From: Nakamurella multipartita DSM 44233
Lineage (GTDB): Bacteria; Actinomycetota; Actinomycetes; Mycobacteriales; Nakamurellaceae
Assembly (NCBI RefSeq): GCF_000024365.1
Contig: NC_013235.1
Span: forward strand, 2,232,001 to 2,296,000
Direction of reading: 5' to 3'
Length of the DNA: 64,000 nt
Below, piece by piece: positions 8,839 to 18,280 of this stretch (positions are counted from its first letter, which is position 1; each line of letters starts with the position of its first letter). A model generated the notes under the pieces. The model made no database searches. It saw only the letters and a program-made list of their open reading frames with translations, and was not told the DNA's origin. The position numbers and the translations under genes were made by a program.

Positions 8839-8871
8839 GTCCCGGCCGCAGACCCCGACTGCGGCCGGGAC
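8839..8871 (+). terminator. Hairpin at the end of the biuret cluster
   Basis: A perfect 13-bp GC-rich stem (8839-8851 with 8859-8871) and a 7-nt loop, 23 bp after the permease stop. There is no clear U-tract. Confidence 0.7.
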
Positions 8872-8921
8872 GCCGTGCGCTCCGGTCGGGCCCGGACGGC
8901 GGCATCGGTAGGCTCGCCTTC

Positions 8922-9554
8922 GTGCCGCCCATCCGTCATCCCCTGTTCGACCCGATGCATCCGGGCCGGCTGCACCGGCCGCCCTTCCCGCTCTCGCCGC
9001 TGGACGAGAACGAGCAGGTGGTGCTGGTCGACGAGGCCGGCACGGCGATCGGAACGGCCGACAAGGCCACCGTGCACGGCGCCCACACGCCGCGGCACCT
9101 GGCGTTCTCCTGCTACGGGTTCCGCGCCGACGGGCGGCTGCTGGTCACCCGCCGGGCCCACGACAAGGCGACCTTCCCCTCGGTCTGGACCAACACGGCG
9201 TGCGGCCACCCGGCGCCGGGGGAGAGCCCGGCGCAGGCCGCGACCCGCCGCCTGCGCTACGAGCTGGGGGTGCAGCCGCGCGAGCTGACCATGGCCCTGC
9301 CGGACTTCTCCTACCGCGCGTTCGACGGGACGGTCGAGGAGAACGAGCTGTGCCCGGTGCTGGTCTGCCGGATCGACGACGACCCGCAGCCCCGCGCCGA
9401 CGAGGTCGGCGAGTGGGCCTGGTGGAGCTGGGCGCAGTTCCTGGCCGCCGCGGCCGACCCGGAGAGCGGATTGTCGCCCTGGTCCCGGGAGCAGGCCCCG
9501 CTGCTGGATGCGGTGCTGGGCCGGATCGGGGACGACGGCGGCTCCGGCCGCTAG
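8922..9554 (+). CDS. idi: Isopentenyl-diphosphate delta-isomerase, type I
   Basis: Interconverts isopentenyl and dimethylallyl diphosphate in isoprenoid synthesis. Nudix-fold type I enzyme: the catalytic Cys lies in TNTACGHP, the metal/catalytic Glu pair in TVEENELCPV, and the WAWWSW region is near the C-terminus. GTG start at 8922; 210 aa, slightly long for the family because of extra N-terminal residues. Its stop overlaps the convergent DUF1697 stop by 4 bp. Confidence 0.93.
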   Translation: MPPIRHPLFDPMHPGRLHRPPFPLSPLDENEQVVLVDEAGTAIGTADKATVHGAHTPRHLAFSCYGFRADGRLLVTRRAHDKATFPSVWTNTACGHPAPGESPAQAATRRLRYELGVQPRELTMALPDFSYRAFDGTVEENELCPVLVCRIDDDPQPRADEVGEWAWWSWAQFLAAAADPESGLSPWSREQAPLLDAVLGRIGDDGGSGR

Positions 9555-10099
9555 CCGGCCAGTTCGGCCAGCTTGGTCGCGGTGTTCCAGTTCCGCAGCG
9601 TGACCGCGGTGCCCAACGCCTTGTCCCAGTTGACCTTCCACAGCGTCGATTTGGAGATGCCGTTCGGGCACCACAGGTACAGGTGACCCGCGGCGAAACG
9701 GGCCTCGTCGGGCGCGGTGTCGGCATCGTCGGCCAGCTCGGGCACCGCCGCCACGGTTCCCTGGCTCGGCGTGTCGTCCAGGAACCCGAGGAAGTGCTTG
9801 GACCCGTCGGTGGCCCGCGGGCCGAACGGGTCGGCCTCGATCGCCGCGGCCAGCTGGGTGGGGGTGCGGACCAGCACCCGCGCGGTGACCTTGAGCTGCT
9901 CGGTCATGGCCTGCTCGATGGCCGTGGCCAGCGCGGCGCTCGATCCGGGCGCGCTGAACACGGCGTTGCCGCTCTGCAGCAGGGTGCGGACGTCGCCGTA
10001 GCCCAGGTCGGTCAGCAGCGCGCGCAGGTCGGCCATCGCCACCCGCTTGTTGCGCCCGACGTTGATCCCGCGGATCAGGGCGATGTGCAGGCCGGCCAC
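9551..10099 (-). CDS. DUF1697 domain protein
   Basis: A 182-aa protein of the DUF1697 family: the ALIRGINVGRNKRVAMADLRALL start, the LLQSGNAVF motif and the C-terminal KSTLWKVNWDKALGTAVTLRNWNT are characteristic. Function unknown for the family. GTG start at 10099, one base after the LysR stop, so it is probably translated from the same message. Confidence 0.9.
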   Translation of the reverse strand: MAGLHIALIRGINVGRNKRVAMADLRALLTDLGYGDVRTLLQSGNAVFSAPGSSAALATAIEQAMTEQLKVTARVLVRTPTQLAAAIEADPFGPRATDGSKHFLGFLDDTPSQGTVAAVPELADDADTAPDEARFAAGHLYLWCPNGISKSTLWKVNWDKALGTAVTLRNWNTATKLAELAG

Positions 10100-10100
10100 G

Positions 10101-11084
10101 TCAGCTCACCAACGCCGGGGCCGGATCGGCGATCGGGGCCGGGCCCCGGGTCACGCTGCGACAGGCCAGCGGGCCCCGGGCCACGCCGGCGGCGACCCGG
10201 CGCAGGGACTCCAGGGCGGGCGCGATGTGCGGCTGGTCGGCGGTGCCGGCCCGGGTCTGCACGCTGATCCGGCGAACCGGGCTGACCCCGGCGACGGGTC
10301 GCAGCACGATCGGTTCGTGCACGGCCTCGGGTTGGGCGAGCCGGGGGAGCAGGCTGACCCCGTGGCCGGCCGCGACCAGCCCGACCACGCCGACGAATTC
10401 GTCGGCGTAGTGGCGGGCGCGCGGGGAGAACCCGGCCCGTTCGCAGGCGTCCCGGCTCAGCTGCCAGCACGGCACCCCGGGGTTGGCCAGGATCCAGTCC
10501 TCGTCGGCCAAATCGGCCAGCTCGATCTCGGCGCGATCGGCCAGCGGGTGATCGAACGGCAGGGCGACGTCCATCACGTCGTCGAGCAGGTGCTCGGAGT
10601 GGACCCGTTTGTCGTCCGAGCCGGGCAACAATTCGGTGGTGGCCAGGTTCATGCAGATGTCCACCCGCCGCCCCAGCAGGGCGTCCAGCGCATCCTCCGG
10701 CTGCACCTCGCGCAGTTCCACCCGGATTCGGGTCCGGGTGGACAGGTCGGACACCAGCGGCACCGCCAGGGCTTTCACCGCGGAGCTGAACGTGCCCACC
10801 CGGACCGTGCCGGCGTCCCCCCGCCGGAAGGCGGCCAGGTCCGACTCGGCGTGTTCCAGGTGGGTGAAGATCTGGTGCGCGTGCTGCAGCAGCAGTTGGG
10901 CGGCCTCGGTAAGCCGGACCCGGCGCCCGTCCGGTTCCAGCATGGCCGTGCCGGCCTCCTTGGACAACGCGGCCAGCTGTTGGGACACCGCGGACGGGGT
11001 GAGGTGGACGGCGGCGGCGGTGGCGGCGATGGTGCCGCACCGATCGAGCTCCCGCAGGATCTCCAGCTTGCGGACATCAATCAT
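10101..11084 (-). CDS. LysR-family transcriptional regulator
   Basis: Winged helix-turn-helix at about 1-60 (LEILRELDRCGTIAATAAAVHLTPSAVSQQLAALS) and an effector domain with the VRVGTFSSAV entry strand and HGVSLLPRLA. 327 aa. ATG at 11084; another ATG lies 9 bp upstream and neither has a convincing Shine-Dalgarno sequence. Upstream partner of DUF1697; divergent from a short membrane-protein gene. Target unknown. Confidence 0.9.
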   Translation of the reverse strand: MIDVRKLEILRELDRCGTIAATAAAVHLTPSAVSQQLAALSKEAGTAMLEPDGRRVRLTEAAQLLLQHAHQIFTHLEHAESDLAAFRRGDAGTVRVGTFSSAVKALAVPLVSDLSTRTRIRVELREVQPEDALDALLGRRVDICMNLATTELLPGSDDKRVHSEHLLDDVMDVALPFDHPLADRAEIELADLADEDWILANPGVPCWQLSRDACERAGFSPRARHYADEFVGVVGLVAAGHGVSLLPRLAQPEAVHEPIVLRPVAGVSPVRRISVQTRAGTADQPHIAPALESLRRVAAGVARGPLACRSVTRGPAPIADPAPALVS

Positions 11085-11156
11085 GCAGTGCATCTTACGC
11101 ATTCGCGGAAGAAGAAACAGATGGACGGGGGGTTTTTTTGGGACCACGCTGAAGCC

Positions 11157-11309
11157 ATGACCGCCGCCCTGATCGTCCTGGCCCTGTTCCTCCTGCTGGC
11201 CGTCGCCGGCCCCCGGTTCGGCACCGACAGTCGTCGGCCCCGAGGCTGGGCCGAGCGCGACCCCGACACCGCCCTGTGGTCCGATCCCGGGGTGGCGCAC
11301 CTGCGCTGA
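11157..11309 (+). CDS. Small single-pass membrane protein (50 aa)
   Basis: Too short for routine detection. The N-terminal 16 residues form one hydrophobic helix (AALIVLALFLLLAVA) followed by a polar, charged tail. Divergent from LysR, with a run of seven T residues about 25 bp upstream. The ribosome site is weak. No family recognised. Confidence 0.45.
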   Translation: MTAALIVLALFLLLAVAGPRFGTDSRRPRGWAERDPDTALWSDPGVAHLR

Positions 11310-11463
11310 GTGCGGTGGCCGGGCAGCGCGGCTCGGCCACCCGGGGGTGGCGTCACACCCACCCCACAGTGCACAATGTCAACAAGCGACACGCAGACCG
11401 CCGCCGAATCGTCACGTCCACGTTGGGGAAGAACGTTGGAAGTGCGAGCGGAGGTGGACGGTA

Positions 11464-11952
11464 GTGACTCGTGGAGTGGTGTATGTGCACTCGGCGCCCG
11501 CGGCGATCTGCCCGCACGTCGAGTGGGCGATGGCCAGCGTCACCGGGGGACGGGTGACGTTGTCGTGGACGGCGCAGCCGGCGTCGCCGGGGTCGCTGCG
11601 GGCCGACGCATCCTGGTCCGGCGCTCCGGGCACCGCCGGGAAGCTGGCCAAGGCGCTCAAGGCGTGGCCGATGCTGCGGTTCGAGATCACCGAGGAAGCC
11701 AGCCCGGGTGTCGATGGCGAACGGATCTGCCATCTCCCGGGCCGGGGGATCTGGCGGGCGGCCATGTCGGCCAACGGCGACGTGGTGCTCGGTGAGGATC
11801 AGGTCCGTTCCGTGCTGGCCGGGGCCACCAACCTGGAAGCCGTCCACCACAAATTGGCCGAACTGCTCGGCGCCCATGTCGACGCCGAGCTCGAGCCCTA
11901 CCGCCGGGCCGGCGAGGGCACCGCGGTCACCTGGTTGCATCAGGTCGGCTGA
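11464..11952 (+). CDS. DUF3145 domain protein
   Basis: A 162-aa protein of the actinobacterial DUF3145 family (VTRGVVYVHSAPAAICPHVEWA, LRADASWSG, RFEITEEAS). Function unknown. GTG start at 11464, with GGAGG 7 nt upstream. It lies near the fatty-acid cluster, as I recall for other actinobacteria. Confidence 0.85.
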   Translation: MTRGVVYVHSAPAAICPHVEWAMASVTGGRVTLSWTAQPASPGSLRADASWSGAPGTAGKLAKALKAWPMLRFEITEEASPGVDGERICHLPGRGIWRAAMSANGDVVLGEDQVRSVLAGATNLEAVHHKLAELLGAHVDAELEPYRRAGEGTAVTWLHQVG

Positions 11953-12060
11953 GGGCAAGGTTGCGCGCCGCCGGCGAAGAGTGCGATACACCACGTCGGC
12001 GCGTCGTTTGCGTGCGCCCGACAACCCATCCCGTCGTGGGACGTCGCTTGAGGTGACGTA

Positions 12061-12627
12061 ATGACGACGGAAGGTACTGCCCGCATGCGGCTGCGCGGAC
12101 GACGACTCACGATGGTGCTCACCATCGCTCTCGTTGTCGTTCTCGGCGGGTGCGCCTCGGCCGCCTGGGCCCTGGGCCGGACCCGGGCCGTGCCCATGCC
12201 GACCGGCTACTCCGCCGGCCCGAGCAGCGATTCCACCGTGCAGCTGTCCGCGGCGGCGTCCGAGCATCCTCGGGCCGACCAGGTGCGACAGACCCTGCAG
12301 CGCTACTTCCAGGCGATCAACGGCCGCGATTTCGACGGCTGGCTGGCCGTCGTGGCCACCGACCAGTCGGCCAACCAGACTGCCGACGACTGGTTGCACC
12401 GGTACAGCACCACGGTCGACTCGAACCTGGTCGTGGTCGACGTCGAGGACGATCCGCTGCGCGCGCGGCTGATGTTCACCTCCGTGCAGGACGTGGCCTT
12501 CGCCCCCAAGAGCCTGCCGGTCACCTGCATCAACTGGGACCTGACCTACCTGCTGACCGACCACGACGGCACCCTGGTGCTCAGCGGGATCGATCCGTCG
12601 GCCCAATCCATGACCGCATGTCAGTAA
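12061..12627 (+). CDS. Exported or membrane-anchored NTF2-like protein
   Basis: 188 aa. A basic N-terminus and hydrophobic segment at about 16-38 (MVLTIALVVVLGGCASAAWAL) act as signal or anchor; LGGC could be a lipobox. The rest resembles a small NTF2/SnoaL-like fold (RQTLQRYFQAINGRDFDGWLAVV). Only 11 bp separate it from the next exported protein. Function unknown. Confidence 0.65.
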   Translation: MTTEGTARMRLRGRRLTMVLTIALVVVLGGCASAAWALGRTRAVPMPTGYSAGPSSDSTVQLSAAASEHPRADQVRQTLQRYFQAINGRDFDGWLAVVATDQSANQTADDWLHRYSTTVDSNLVVVDVEDDPLRARLMFTSVQDVAFAPKSLPVTCINWDLTYLLTDHDGTLVLSGIDPSAQSMTACQ

Positions 12628-12638
12628 CGTCAGGGTCC

Positions 12639-14111
12639 ATGCGATCCCGACGCGGCTGCGGTCTGCCCGGTTCGAACCGCGCCCGGCTGGTCGGCGCGCT
12701 GGCCGCCGGTGGCCTGGTGCTGGCCGCGTGCTCGTCCGCACCCGACCCGTCCGCCGGTTCCGCCTCCGGCGCGGCGGTGTCCAGCAGCCCGGTGTCCAGC
12801 CCCGTGTCCAGCCCGGCGTTGAGTGCTGCGTTGAGTTCGGCGGCGCCGACCCCATCGAGCACCGAACCGACACCGTCGGCCACCGCACCGGCCAGTCCGA
12901 GTGCCCCGCCGCCGGAGGCCGCCGCGCCGGCGCCGGCCGTCCCGGCCGGTGGGTTGGTGACCGGCGCCGACATGACGGCCGCGTCCGCCGCGGTGGCCGC
13001 GATGAGCACCGCCGACCGCGCCGGCCTGGTCGTCATGGCCAGCTCGGCCGACGCCGTGGACACCGATCTGGTCGCGCAGCTGCACCTGGGCGGGGTGATC
13101 CTGATGGGGTCGCAGGGGTCGATCGACGGCACCTCGACCGGTACGCCCGAGCAGGTCGCCGCGGTCACCGCCCAGCTGCAGAGTCAGGTGCCGGCCGCCC
13201 AGGCGGGCGCGCCGCTGCTGATCGCCACCGACCAGGAATCCGGCCTGGTCACCCGGCTGGTCAACGGTTTCAACGACTTCCCCGGCAACCAGGAACTGTC
13301 CGGCATCGCCGACACCGCCGCGGCGGCCGCGGCCACTGAGGCGGTCACCGCGGCCAGCGGGGCCGAGATGCGCGCGGTCGGCATCAACGTCGACTTCGCG
13401 CCGGACGCCGACGTGCTGCCGCAGTCCGGGGATTCCGGGGTCGACGGCCGGACCTTCGGCGCCGATCCCGACCGGTCGGCGACCCTGGTCGCCGCCGCCG
13501 TCCGCGGGTACCAGAGCGGCGGGGTGGCCGCGACGGTCAAGCACTTCCCGGGGATCGGCCGGCTGGCTACCGACACGCACAAGGCGCTGCCGTCGCTGGA
13601 CGTGGACTGCGCGGAGTGGAACGCGGTCGAGGCGGTGCCGATGCAGGCCGGAGTGGACGCCGGCGCCGCGCTGGTGATGACCGGACACATCGAATTGCCG
13701 GCGGTCGGCGCGGTGGGCGAGTCGTCGGCGCTGAGCTCCGCGGTGGTCACCGACCTGCTCAAGGGCTCGGGGGCGGGCGGCTGCACCGGGCTGAACTTCG
13801 CCGGCGTCGCGGTCTCCGACTCGTTCGAGATGGCGCCGGTGGTGGACAACTTCTCGCCGAGCGAGGCCGCCTGGCGGGGCATCGCGGCCGGTCAGGACCT
13901 GGTGCTGATGCCGGTCGACCCGACGGCCGCGGTGACCGGCATCGCCGCCGCGGCCGACAGCGGGCAGCTGCCGGCGACGCGGCTGGCCGAGGCGGCCACC
14001 CGGGTCTACGCGCTGCGGCTGGCGCTGGGTCGGATCCCGGCCCCCGGCCTGGAGGTGGTCGGCTCGGCCGAGCACGAGGCGGTCGCGGCGAACGCACGGG
14101 CCCAGGGCTGA
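12639..14111 (+). CDS. Lipoprotein glycoside hydrolase family 3 (NagZ-like)
   Basis: Probable secreted beta-N-acetylhexosaminidase-type enzyme. Lipoprotein signal with lipobox LAAC near residue 33, then a long Ser/Pro/Ala linker to about 105. The GH3 N-terminal barrel follows (VNVDFAPDADV-type segment, TVKHFPGIGRLATDTHKALP, GVAVSDSFEM). The KHFPGxG..xDxH loop carries the His/Asp dyad of NagZ enzymes, and the Asp of SDS is the expected nucleophile. ATG at 12639; an in-frame ATG at 12618 overlaps the preceding gene. Role in peptidoglycan turnover is inferred. Confidence 0.8.
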   Translation: MRSRRGCGLPGSNRARLVGALAAGGLVLAACSSAPDPSAGSASGAAVSSSPVSSPVSSPALSAALSSAAPTPSSTEPTPSATAPASPSAPPPEAAAPAPAVPAGGLVTGADMTAASAAVAAMSTADRAGLVVMASSADAVDTDLVAQLHLGGVILMGSQGSIDGTSTGTPEQVAAVTAQLQSQVPAAQAGAPLLIATDQESGLVTRLVNGFNDFPGNQELSGIADTAAAAAATEAVTAASGAEMRAVGINVDFAPDADVLPQSGDSGVDGRTFGADPDRSATLVAAAVRGYQSGGVAATVKHFPGIGRLATDTHKALPSLDVDCAEWNAVEAVPMQAGVDAGAALVMTGHIELPAVGAVGESSALSSAVVTDLLKGSGAGGCTGLNFAGVAVSDSFEMAPVVDNFSPSEAAWRGIAAGQDLVLMPVDPTAAVTGIAAAADSGQLPATRLAEAATRVYALRLALGRIPAPGLEVVGSAEHEAVAANARAQG

Positions 14112-14169
14112 CCGCTCGATCACGGCCTCAGGGGCCGCCGGACAGGACGCGGGCCGCAGGTCCGGGCGG

Positions 14170-14931
14170 TCAGATCCGGGCGCCGGCCCGGAAGGGCCGG
14201 ACCTGAACGTCGCTGCCGGTCCCGTCGGGACTGCCGGCCCGGTGCACCAACCAGACCTGCCCGGCCCCGGCGACGGTGCAGCGGCCGTCCGCGGCGAAGG
14301 TGACCAGGGTGTTCTCGTCGATGCCCAACCCGTTGCCGGCGGCCAGCTCCCCACGCACCGCCTCGATCAGCCGCGGCAGCGTGCCCCACTGGGCGCAGTG
14401 CACGTCCACGCTCCACGGGGTGAGCCCGAGACCGGGGACCACGGTGATCTCCTCCAGGTCCTCCCCGGCGTCGTCCGGGCAGACGGGGACGCCACCGGAG
14501 AGCCAGCCACCGACCACCGCCCGGGTCGCGGCCATCGCCGCACCGGCCGAAAAGCCCAGGTAGGGCCGATCCCCGTCGGCCAGCCAGGCCCGCACCTCGG
14601 CGGCCACCGGCACCAGCGCCCCCGCGTACCCGGGGGTGAGCCCGCCGGCGACCAGCAGCCCGTCGGCCGGCGTCAGGTCAGCCACCGCGAGCCGGCCGCC
14701 GAGCGGGACGAACACCGGGCGCGGTACGCAGTCGCCGACCGTACGAAGCAGCTGCGACCACCGCTCGAAGTGTTCGGCCGCGGTGCCGTCGCCGGGGTCC
14801 TCGTCGAGGACGACGCAGGCGATCTGCGGCGGCCGGCCGGCCACCGCCCCCGCCTCCAGCAGGAACGGCCGGTAGAGCGCCTCGGCCGCGGCGGCATCCC
14901 AACCGCCACCGACCAGATGGACGCTGCTCAT
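14170..14931 (-). CDS. Peptidase S51-family protein (dipeptidase E / cyanophycinase-like)
   Basis: 253 aa. The nucleophile elbow GFSAGAAM matches the Ser of S51 peptidases, and the upstream GLLVAGGLTPGY corresponds to the family's GGN/GGT loop. No signal peptide. Lies 34 bp downstream of accD in the same direction, so it may share its transcript; no functional link is known. The natural substrate cannot be told from sequence. Confidence 0.7.
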   Translation of the reverse strand: MSSVHLVGGGWDAAAAEALYRPFLLEAGAVAGRPPQIACVVLDEDPGDGTAAEHFERWSQLLRTVGDCVPRPVFVPLGGRLAVADLTPADGLLVAGGLTPGYAGALVPVAAEVRAWLADGDRPYLGFSAGAAMAATRAVVGGWLSGGVPVCPDDAGEDLEEITVVPGLGLTPWSVDVHCAQWGTLPRLIEAVRGELAAGNGLGIDENTLVTFAADGRCTVAGAGQVWLVHRAGSPDGTGSDVQVRPFRAGARI

Positions 14932-14965
14932 CGGCGACCCACGGGCCCCCGCGGTTCGGCGGGCG

Positions 14966-16447
14966 TCACAGCGGGATGTTGCTGTGGCTGCCGCGGCCGG
15001 CCGGGGCCGCGGCCAGGGTCTCGGCCAACCGGCGCCGGGTCTGCGCCGGGGTGATGACCTCGTCGACCACGCCCAGCTCGATCGCCCGGTGCACCCCGCC
15101 GGCCAGCTTCTCGTGCTCGGCCGCCAGCTGGGTGTGCAGCGCCTCGCGCTGCTCCACCGGGGCGGCGGCCAGCTTGCGCCGGTGCAGGATGCCGACGGCC
15201 GCCTTGGCGCCCATCACCGCGATCTCGGCGTTGGGCCAGGCGAAGACCGCCGTCGCGCCCAGGGCCCGCGAGTTCATCGCGATGTACGCGCCGCCGTAGG
15301 CCTTGCGGGTCACCAGGGTCACCCGGGGCACGACGGCCTCGGAGAATGCGTGCAGCAGCTTGGCCCCGCGGCGGACCACCCCGTCCCACTCCTGGCCGAC
15401 GCCCGGCAGGTACCCGGGCACGTCCACCACGACCAGCAGCGGGATGCCGAACGCGTCGCACATCCGGACGAACCGGGACGCCTTCTCGGCCGACTGCGAA
15501 TCCAGGCAGCCGCCCAGGCGCAGCGGGTTGTTGGCGACCACGCCGAGCGAGCGGCCGGCCAGCCGGCCCAGGCCGATGACGATGTTGGGCGACCACTTGG
15601 CCTGCAGTTCCTCGATGGGCCCGTCCAGGATGCGGTCGAGCAGCGGGCGCACCGGGTAGGCCCGGTTGGCCTGCTCGGGCAGCACGGAGGCCAGGTCGGG
15701 GTCGTCGGGAATGCCCGAGACGCCGGCGATGCCGGGCTGGGTGAAGATGCCGGTGATCCGGCGGGCCCGGGCGTAGGCGTCGGCCTCGGAATCGGCCACG
15801 ACGTGCACCACCCCGGACTTGCGGTGGTGCGCGGCCGGCCCGCCCAGGGCCTCCTGGTCGACGTCCTCGCCGGTCACCGAGCGCACCACGTCCGGACCGG
15901 TGACGAACACCCGGCCGTCCGGCGCCATGATTACGATGTCGGTCAGGGCCGGCCCGTAGGCGGCACCACCGGCGGCCGCGCCGAGCACGACGGAGATCTG
16001 CGGGACCCGGCCGGAGGCGCGGACCATCGCGGCGAACACCTGGCCGACCCCGTCGAGGGCTTCGACGCCCTCGGCCAGCCGGGCGCCACCGGAGTGCCAC
16101 AGCCCGATCACCGGCGCCCGCTCACGCAGGGCGATGTCGATGGCGTCGACGATGTGCCGGCAGCCCTCGTGGCCCATCGCCCCGCCCATGCGGGTGCCGT
16201 CGGTGCAGTACGCGATGACCTTGGAGCCGTCGATGCGGCCGCGGACGGCCAGCACGCCGGAGGTGTCGTGCCCGTGCAGGGGCACGACGGTGCCCGGGTC
16301 CATCAGGGCGGAGAGCCGGACCAGCGGCTCCCGCGGGTCCAACGCGCGGGGCGCCGGCTTGGGCGCGGACGGCGCCGGCTCGGCCGTGCCCGGGTCGGCC
16401 GGTCCGTGCTGCTCCGGCAACTCGGTGTGGGGTAGGACTGCGGTCAT
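14966..16447 (-). CDS. accD: Acyl-CoA carboxylase carboxyltransferase subunit
   Basis: Transfers the carboxyl group from carboxybiotin to acetyl-CoA or propionyl-CoA, making malonyl- or methylmalonyl-CoA for the fatty-acid synthase upstream. Both crotonase-like halves are present: GLWHSGGARLAEGV and GAAAGGAAYGPALTD in the N-terminal half, VDVPGYLPG and KAYGGAYIAM in the C-terminal half. 493 aa with a ~40-residue Pro/Ala-rich N-terminal extension. ATG at 16447 after AGGAG. Last of the fab cluster, 187 bp after fabF; substrate preference cannot be assigned. Confidence 0.92.
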   Translation of the reverse strand: MTAVLPHTELPEQHGPADPGTAEPAPSAPKPAPRALDPREPLVRLSALMDPGTVVPLHGHDTSGVLAVRGRIDGSKVIAYCTDGTRMGGAMGHEGCRHIVDAIDIALRERAPVIGLWHSGGARLAEGVEALDGVGQVFAAMVRASGRVPQISVVLGAAAGGAAYGPALTDIVIMAPDGRVFVTGPDVVRSVTGEDVDQEALGGPAAHHRKSGVVHVVADSEADAYARARRITGIFTQPGIAGVSGIPDDPDLASVLPEQANRAYPVRPLLDRILDGPIEELQAKWSPNIVIGLGRLAGRSLGVVANNPLRLGGCLDSQSAEKASRFVRMCDAFGIPLLVVVDVPGYLPGVGQEWDGVVRRGAKLLHAFSEAVVPRVTLVTRKAYGGAYIAMNSRALGATAVFAWPNAEIAVMGAKAAVGILHRRKLAAAPVEQREALHTQLAAEHEKLAGGVHRAIELGVVDEVITPAQTRRRLAETLAAAPAGRGSHSNIPL

Positions 16448-16634
16448 GGTCCACTCCTGACGCGCCGCCTGCGCGGCGCCGATGCCGATGCTGGTGCGGT
16501 GCTGCTCATTCAGATGCGGGCGGGTGCGCCTGAATGCGGGTACGCCGCAACGACGGCGTGTCCTGGGGGTGGTGCGACCCGGCCGTGCGGCCGGGTCCGG
16601 ATGCTGGCGCGCCTGGTCAGGCGGTTCGCGCGGG

Positions 16635-17858
16635 TCAGGCGGTGAAGACCAGGGCGACGTTGTGGCCACCGAAGCCGAACGAATCGTTCAGCGCGGCAGT
16701 CAGTTTCACTTCGCGGTTCTCCGTCGCCACGTCGACCTTGATCTCCGGGTCGAGCGTGGTGATGTTGCGGGTGCCGGGCACGATGCCGTCGCGCACCGAG
16801 AGCAGGGTGGCGATGGCTTCGACCGCGCCGGCGGCGCCGAGCATGTGCCCGGTCATCGACTTGGTCGCGGTGACCACGGCGTGGTCGCCGACCGAGCGCA
16901 GGATCGTGTTGGACTCGGCGATGTCGCCGACCGGGGTCGAGGTGGCGTGCGCGTTGACGTGTCCGATGTCCAGCGGGGACAGGTCCGCGGTGCGCAGCGC
17001 CTTGGCGATCGCGCGGCCCGAGCCCTCGCCGTCCGGCTCCGGGGCGGTGATGTGGTACGCGTCGTTGGACATGCCGATGCCGGCCAGCCGGCCGTAGATC
17101 TTGGCGCCGCGGGCGCGGGCGTGGTCCTCGCGCTCGAGCACCATGATGCCGGCGCCCTCGCCCAGAACGAAGCCGTCCCGCTCGATGTCGAACGGCCGGG
17201 ACGCGCCCTGGGGGTCGTCGTTGCGGGTGCTCATGGCCCGCATCTGGGAGAAGCCGGCCATCGGCAGCGGGTGCACGCAGGCCTCCGCGCCGCCGGCGAT
17301 GGCCACGTCGAGCTCGCCGGACTTGATCATCCGGTAGGCCCAGGCCATCCCCTCGGCGCCGGAGGCGCAGGCCGACACCGGGGCGTGCACGCCGCCGCGG
17401 GCCTTGGCCCACAGGCCGACGGCCGCGGCCGGGCCGTTGGGCATGAGCATGGGCACGGTCAGCACCGCGACCTTGCGGACGCCGTCCTGTTCCAGGATGT
17501 CGTCCTGGCCCAGCAGCGTCAGCGCGCCGCCGATGCCGGTGCCGATGACCACGCCGAGCCGTTCCAGGTCCATCTCGGGGGCGCCGGCGTCGGCCCAGGC
17601 TTCACGGGCGGCCACCAGGGCGACCTGCTGGCACCGGTCGAGCCGACGGGCCTCGACCCGGGACAGCACCTCACTCGGGTCGACCACCAGCGGCGCGTAG
17701 ATGCGCACCGGCAGGTCGTACTTCTCGGCCCACGGCTCGGTGAGCGGCTTGACGCCGATCGTGCCGTCGAGCATGGCCTGCCAGGTTTCGGGCGCGGTGC
17801 CGCCGATCGGCGTGGTCGCGCCGATACCGGTGACGACAACGTCGTGATCGGAGCTCAT
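16635..17858 (-). CDS. fabF: Beta-ketoacyl-ACP synthase II
   Basis: Elongating condensing enzyme of type II fatty-acid synthesis. The Cys-His-His triad is visible in SACASG, NAHATST and FGFGGHN. 407 aa, normal length. ATG at 17858 with AAGGGGA upstream. Follows acpP by 88 bp in the fabD-fabH-acpP-fabF-accD order. Confidence 0.96.
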   Translation of the reverse strand: MSSDHDVVVTGIGATTPIGGTAPETWQAMLDGTIGVKPLTEPWAEKYDLPVRIYAPLVVDPSEVLSRVEARRLDRCQQVALVAAREAWADAGAPEMDLERLGVVIGTGIGGALTLLGQDDILEQDGVRKVAVLTVPMLMPNGPAAAVGLWAKARGGVHAPVSACASGAEGMAWAYRMIKSGELDVAIAGGAEACVHPLPMAGFSQMRAMSTRNDDPQGASRPFDIERDGFVLGEGAGIMVLEREDHARARGAKIYGRLAGIGMSNDAYHITAPEPDGEGSGRAIAKALRTADLSPLDIGHVNAHATSTPVGDIAESNTILRSVGDHAVVTATKSMTGHMLGAAGAVEAIATLLSVRDGIVPGTRNITTLDPEIKVDVATENREVKLTAALNDSFGFGGHNVALVFTA

Positions 17859-17946
17859 CGCTTGGTCCCCTTCGAGTGGGTGGGTGTGGGTGGTGCGGCC
17901 CCGACCGCGCCGGCGGTGGTCCCGCCGGCCGCGGCCGGGGGCGGGA

Positions 17947-18189
17947 TCAGGACTTGTTGGCCTCGATGTAGGCGACGGCGTCGCCCACGGTGCGCAGGTT
18001 GGCCAGCTCGTCGTCCGGGATCTTGACCCCGAACTTGTCCTCGGCCTGCACCGCGATCTCGACCATGGACAGCGAATCGATGTCCAGGTCGTCGGTGAAG
18101 GACTTGTCGGCGGTGACGTCGGCCGCACTGACGCCGGCGACCTCTTCGACGATCTCGCCGAGACCGGCGATGATGTCCTCGTTGCTCAC
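17947..18189 (-). CDS. acpP: Acyl carrier protein
   Basis: 80-aa acidic protein carrying growing acyl chains on phosphopantetheine. The attachment Ser lies in DDLDIDSLSMVEI. GTG start at 18189 with AAAGGA upstream. Central gene of the fatty-acid operon. Confidence 0.97.
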   Translation of the reverse strand: MSNEDIIAGLGEIVEEVAGVSAADVTADKSFTDDLDIDSLSMVEIAVQAEDKFGVKIPDDELANLRTVGDAVAYIEANKS

Positions 18190-18280
18190 GGTGGTTCCTT
18201 TCGGGGTTTCGGCCGATCCCGGGGGTGGGTCTTGACACGGCCGCGGATAGAAGGGCAACTGGGGATTCTGCCCCATGTGG